Shown in pieces: positions 59,831 to 64,000 of a DNA stretch of 64,000 bases. The notes below the pieces were generated by a model. That model was not told the DNA's origin, made no database searches, and saw only the letters and a program-made list of their open reading frames with translations. Positions within the stretch are counted from its first letter, which is position 1. Every line of letters starts with the position of its first letter. The translations under genes were made by a program, and so were the position numbers. The stretch is from Cacajao melanocephalus (lineage: Eukaryota > Chordata > Mammalia > Primates > Pitheciidae): contig CAUYLG010022186.1 in NCBI GenBank assembly GCA_963573385.1, positions 54,011 to 118,010 of the forward strand, in the 5' to 3' direction.

Positions 59831-60059
59831 TTGACTAGGAATTGAAGGGTAAGGGAGCCCCATCTTCTTGGCCACTACCAAGAGGGAAGTTTCCAGCAAA
59901 TGGAGGTGGGGACAGGGTATAAAGAGAGGGAGCAAGTTGTGGATCGAATGCTACAGACTCTCATGGTTCTTGCCAAGTTTCAGTATATTTTCTTGAATAA
60001 CTGTTTCTTCATCTCCTATATGCCTTGGGATAATTTTAAGAGGCTTTGAGCTTTAAATG
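59831..60059. other. unassigned DNA
   Basis: No recognisable gene or repeat. Confidence 0.3.
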
Positions 60060-61345
60060 TTTGGATTTTAAAAAATGATTTTTATCTGTCATGTTTATTT
60101 TGCTGGGAGTGAATCTATAGAGCTCCTCCTGGGGCTGTTCCCAGCACAGAATCATGTCTGGTTTTTGTATTCTTTTTCCTCTTTTTCTGTCTTCCTTTTG
60201 CATTAATCAAGTATTCATGATTACATTTTAGCTCTTTGTTCTGACTCATTAGCTATAACTCTTTGTTTTGTTATTTTAGTGTTTGCTTTAAGTTTTATAG
60301 TGTAGGTCTTTAACTGATCACAGTCCCTTCAAGAGATTTCGGCATCACAGGACTTAAGCATAGTCTGAAATTTTTTATAGTGAGATACTTCCCCCTGTCT
60401 TCTCCCTGCCTTTATGCTACTGTTGTCATACTTTACTTTTACCTATCATAGGCCCCAATATGCATTGTTATTGTTTTTTAAAGAATCAATTTTTTTAAAG
60501 AGACCTAAATAATAAACTTACCTATGTAGTTTCCACCTGTAGTGATTTTCATTCCTGTTTGGACATCCAGATATTCATCCAGTATCATTTTGCCTGATGG
60601 ACTACTTTTAACATTTCTTGCAGACAAGATCTGCTGGTGATGATTTCAGCTTCTGTATGTCTGAAGAAGCCTTGATTTCATCTTCATGTTTGAAAGGCAT
60701 TTTTTGCTGGGTATGCAATTCTCTGATGACAGTTCTGTACAGTCAGTGCTTTAATGATGTCCGTCCACTGACTTCTTGCTTGCATTGTTTCTGGTGGAAA
60801 AGCTCTTATGTTCATAATCTTTGGTCCTCTTGATGAAACGTGTCCTTGTTTTTCTGGCTTCTTTGAAGATGTTCTCTTTGTTGCTGATTTTAAGCAATTT
60901 GATCATGATTGCACCTTCATTAGTTTTCTTCCGGCTTCTTGTGCTTGTGGTTGGCTGTGCTTGCACTAGAGTTTAAAGTGTTCGTCCAATTTAAAAACTC
61001 TTCAACCACTATTTCTTCAAATATTTTTTTTCTGTTCCCACACTCCTTTGCTCACTACAATTCCAACATATATTAGGCTACTTGAAGGTTTTCCCTCAGT
61101 GTGCTGATGCTCTTTTCATTCATTTGTATTCATAATTCTTTGTGTGGTTCATTTTGGGTAGTCCTTACGGGAATGTTTCAAGTCCACTAAGTTCCTTTGT
61201 AATGTCTAATCTGCCTCTCATGTTGTCGAGTGTACTTTTTGTCTCAGACATTGTAATGTTCGTCTCTAGAAGTACAATTCAGGCACTTCTTAGACCTTTC
61301 ATATCTCTCCTTAACTTATTTTTAATTTTATGTTTTGAAATTATA
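60060..61345 (-). mobile_element. old L1M-like upstream region, minus strand
   Basis: T-rich text with TCTTGCTTGCATTGTTTCTGG, GATTTTAAGCAATTTGATC, CCACTATTTCTTCAAATATT and CAACATATATTAGGCTACTTG recalls the reverse complement of the upstream (5' UTR/ORF1-side) part of old L1 families. Plus-strand frames at 60618-60833 and 61142-61417 are antisense shadows. The family assignment is by memory of the pattern and is moderate. Confidence 0.5.
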
Positions 61346-64000
61346 GATTCACAGAAAGTTGCAAAAAAAAATGCTTGCACAAAAATTCAGGAAAGTAGAA
61401 CTAGGGTTGATGACTAGAAGCCAAGGGAAGCCCATTTTAGCTCAAAATAAGGATGTGGTTCCTGTGAGAGAAGCCCCCAGAAGGAATGGGCTGCCCGGCA
61501 TGTGATGAGTTCCCTTTCAACAGGGATTTGGCAGAGCCTGGATGCCTGATTGACACAAGGGCTGTGGTAAGATTCTTGTATTTAACACAGAACCAGTTTG
61601 GAAGGTCCCCTCAGTGAGTTGTAGATCTGCTCCAGGGAATGGCACCTATAAATTATTCATCAGAAATGGAAAAGTGGGCCCCTGGTTGCAGGGAAGGCAG
61701 AACTTCTCCCCTTCTCTGACCCTCAGACTTTGCCCCTCCCCAGATCACAAGGATGAAGTTCCCTCCTGTGGAAAACGTTCTCCCAACCTCTTCTTGCCCT
61801 CAGCACCTGCTTTAGTTTTGGGTTGCAATGTGCTCAGCTTCAGAGGCTGCAGTTCTCTTTGGTCCAGTCCATTTATGGCAGCTGGGCTCTCCTTTGTCAG
61901 ACACTAGCTTCACCGGACACTCTAGCAATTCGGAGTGGCCACATGACCACAGTTCAGTCAAGATAAGAAGAAGCTATTGGCAAGAGGACTTTGGCTTTCT
62001 GAAAAACGAGGGAGGTGGAAGAAGACATTTTGCTGGTGCCTTCTCTTCCCTTTGTGATACATGTGATGCCTGGCACTGCAGCAGCCATTTTTGAAGTATG
62101 AAGGAAGGTGAAGGGACTATAGAGACAGGAGCCAGGCCTCACAGGTTTAACTGCAACAGGCACCTAGAGCCACCCACCTGCCCATTCTCTGGAGGTTAGA
62201 TTGTTAGTTCCTGTATTGTTTAAGCCTGGGGTTAACAACTTTTGGCCCCAGGTGGGTGTGTCCTCTGCAAGCCACACTCAGTCCAAATCCCTGCCACACC
62301 ACCCCGGGGCCTGGGCTAGGTGGGGGTGCAGGGAACCCCCACCTGCTCCATCCATGCACATGAACTGGCTTAGAAGAAGGCAGTGCCCATCTCTGCTGTG
62401 CTCCTACTTCTCTGTGTCAGCCAGAGGGGCCACCCTCTCTGGGCCTGAGCCACCCACCTGGGACCAGAGAGAAGGGCTTGGAAATGTGCTCTGGCACTCC
62501 ACTGGGCCAGGAGGGAGTGGAGGCACCAAGGGATCACCATCTACCTAAGAGATGGGACGGAAGGTGCGCAGATGGGCCAGGTGGACAGGGTTCTCTCCTG
62601 ACACCAAGGCAGAGTCCCCGAAGCAGGAGATGGTGGCCCCCATTTAAGGAGACCACAAGGGAGGAGGAGAAGGGCAAGATGGTAAGTTCCTGACCCCTAC
62701 GACTAACCCCCCCAGGGAGAGCTGTGTGCCAGAGCTGGGTGGTTGCTTCTGTGTGCCAAAGCCTGGAAGACACAGGTGCTCCGTGTCCCTGCTCAAGTCT
62801 GTCCCCACCAGCCACAGGACATGCAGCCAGTCAGCCAAGCCCTACATAGGGATAGAACCAGGTGCCCAGACCTCAGCCACAGCAATGCTCAGCTTAGGGG
62901 CTCTAGGTCAGGGCCAGCATCCTCCTCCAGCCTCCCTCGCTCCCTGGCACAGGTCAGCAGGGACTTCTGCCTGTGCAGGGACCCACCCAGGTCAGCACTC
63001 GTCCTTTGTGGGCCTTCCCTGATGGCTCACTAGGGTGAGGAAGCCCTTTCCAGGACCTCACCCCATGAGGTCTATGCCTCCCCTGTGGCACTGCCCCAGC
63101 CTCCCTGAAGTCAGGCTGGCATGCATCCTATGTGCACATGGGAGCCTCCCAGGCAGCCCCAGCAGCCTCCGACCTACTGTGGGCATTGGCGCCTGTGGGA
63201 GCTGGCCATGCCAGGGACAGGCTTGATACCCCAGCTCACCCTGCCCTGGCAGGAAGCCCTGCCTGGCCAGCCCTCTGCCTCTGCATTCCAGACTCTCCAA
63301 GAAACTGGGTTGCAGCTAGGGGTGGCTGGGGTGGCCCAAGCAGGAGGCTTCCCTGGGCAACAGTGGAAGAGATAGTTTTAGGGTCAGCTGTGTTTTTCAT
63401 AAGAAAATATTTTGAGACCAAATTCATCCTAGGCAACAACATGTGGCTTCTAGCTAATTATGCAATTAATCATCAGGGCTGGGATGGTGTGGGCAAGCAG
63501 GTGAGGAGCATGCCACTCCACCGATGGGGACACACTCAGCAGAGCCATAGCCACCGAGAGCATGGAGCACACTAAGTCTGGGGCACCTGCCACCTCCCTC
63601 CCTCAGACTAGCTTGGCCCCGAGCCTGCAGAAAACTGGAGGAGTCCAGCGAGGGCTGGGGTCCTTCCCCACAGCTGTAGATCCTCCCAGAGAAAAAGAAA
63701 GGCACAGTCGTGTGGAGAGGGCTGCTCCTCTCCTGGGAGGTGGGACACCCAGCAAAAGACTGGGCCCTCCTGCCCCTTTTCTCTGGAGCCACCGGCAGTG
63801 TGCTCCTGGCCACGCGGAAGTCACAAGCTTGGGAGCCAGTGCTTGCCTTGTAACCCCATGGGGCCCAAAGGTCCAGGGGCACAGCATGCAGGTATGTGGG
63901 TCATGCCCTGTGAGAGGGTGGCTGTGATCCTTCGGGGACAGCCCCCAGCACCGGACCCTGATATATCCTGACTCAGGGTCACCATCTCTTTCCAATCCAT
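61346..64000. other. GC-rich unique DNA to the right edge, no gene recognised
   Basis: Non-repetitive for the most part. At 61920-62060, GAGTGGCCACATGACCACAG and ATGCCTGGCACTGCAGCAGCC in the right order suggest an old, unassigned interspersed repeat. Frames of 115-147 codons (62201-62548 and 63132-63575 plus) and 138 codons (63466-63882 minus) have no domain features. An AT-rich patch at 63390-63480 (AGCTAATTATGCAATTAATC) is non-repetitive and homeodomain-motif-rich. Confidence 0.4.

Overview
This is primate genomic DNA, most probably human. The evidence is a dozen or so Alu copies with poly-A tails and target-site duplications, L1 fossils ranging from L1PA/L1PB-like to old L1M-like, a MER1-type hAT element, ERVL/MaLR-type LTRs, L2 and MIR relics, and long (TG)n tracts. 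I recognise no complete or partial protein-coding gene. The open frames are short, have no recognisable domains, and nearly all lie in repeats or in GC-rich DNA where chance frames are common. The one gene-associated signal is a CpG-island-like block cut by the left edge (1 to about 420), with a consensus-quality splice donor at 1061/1062 downstream. The rest reads as intergenic or intronic DNA.

Layout. 1-4.85 kb: CpG island, unique DNA, an LTR whose microsatellite carries a second copy of a nearby ~150 bp segment, then L2. 4.85-15.6 kb: a dense nest of transposons. It starts with a minus-strand L1 cut by four Alus, joined head-to-head to a plus-strand L1. A MER1 element, a second plus-strand L1 with three Alu-type insertions, an LTR, and an old L1 carrying a younger L1 follow. 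15.6-22.3 kb: GC-rich, mostly unique, with an intact solo LTR, MIR relics and a 50 bp (GT)n. 22.3-25.1 kb: old minus-strand L1 DNA interrupted by an LTR and an Alu. 25.1-39.6 kb: mostly unique GC-rich DNA with several AT-rich islands that resemble conserved noncoding elements, an L2, an MLT1 LTR split by an ERV LTR, and a three-monomer Alu. 39.6-46.4 kb: a TG-rich variable tract and old L1-type DNA flanking a GC-rich block. 46.4-49.1 kb: mostly unique. 49.1-54.3 kb: two L1 units, one with a younger L1 inside an older L1 tail. 54.3-64 kb: unique GC-rich DNA alternating with an Alu, old L1 and an LTR.

No genes are seen to work together here. Any function is likely to be promoter activity at the left edge and possible regulatory elements in the unique islands. 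Subfamily names are recalled by pattern, not from a database search, so orientation and superfamily are firmer than subfamily. I did not find a previously undescribed biological system. The most unusual structures are the dispersed ~150 bp duplication inside a microsatellite, the head-to-head L1 junction, and the three-monomer Alu flanked by one target-site duplication.
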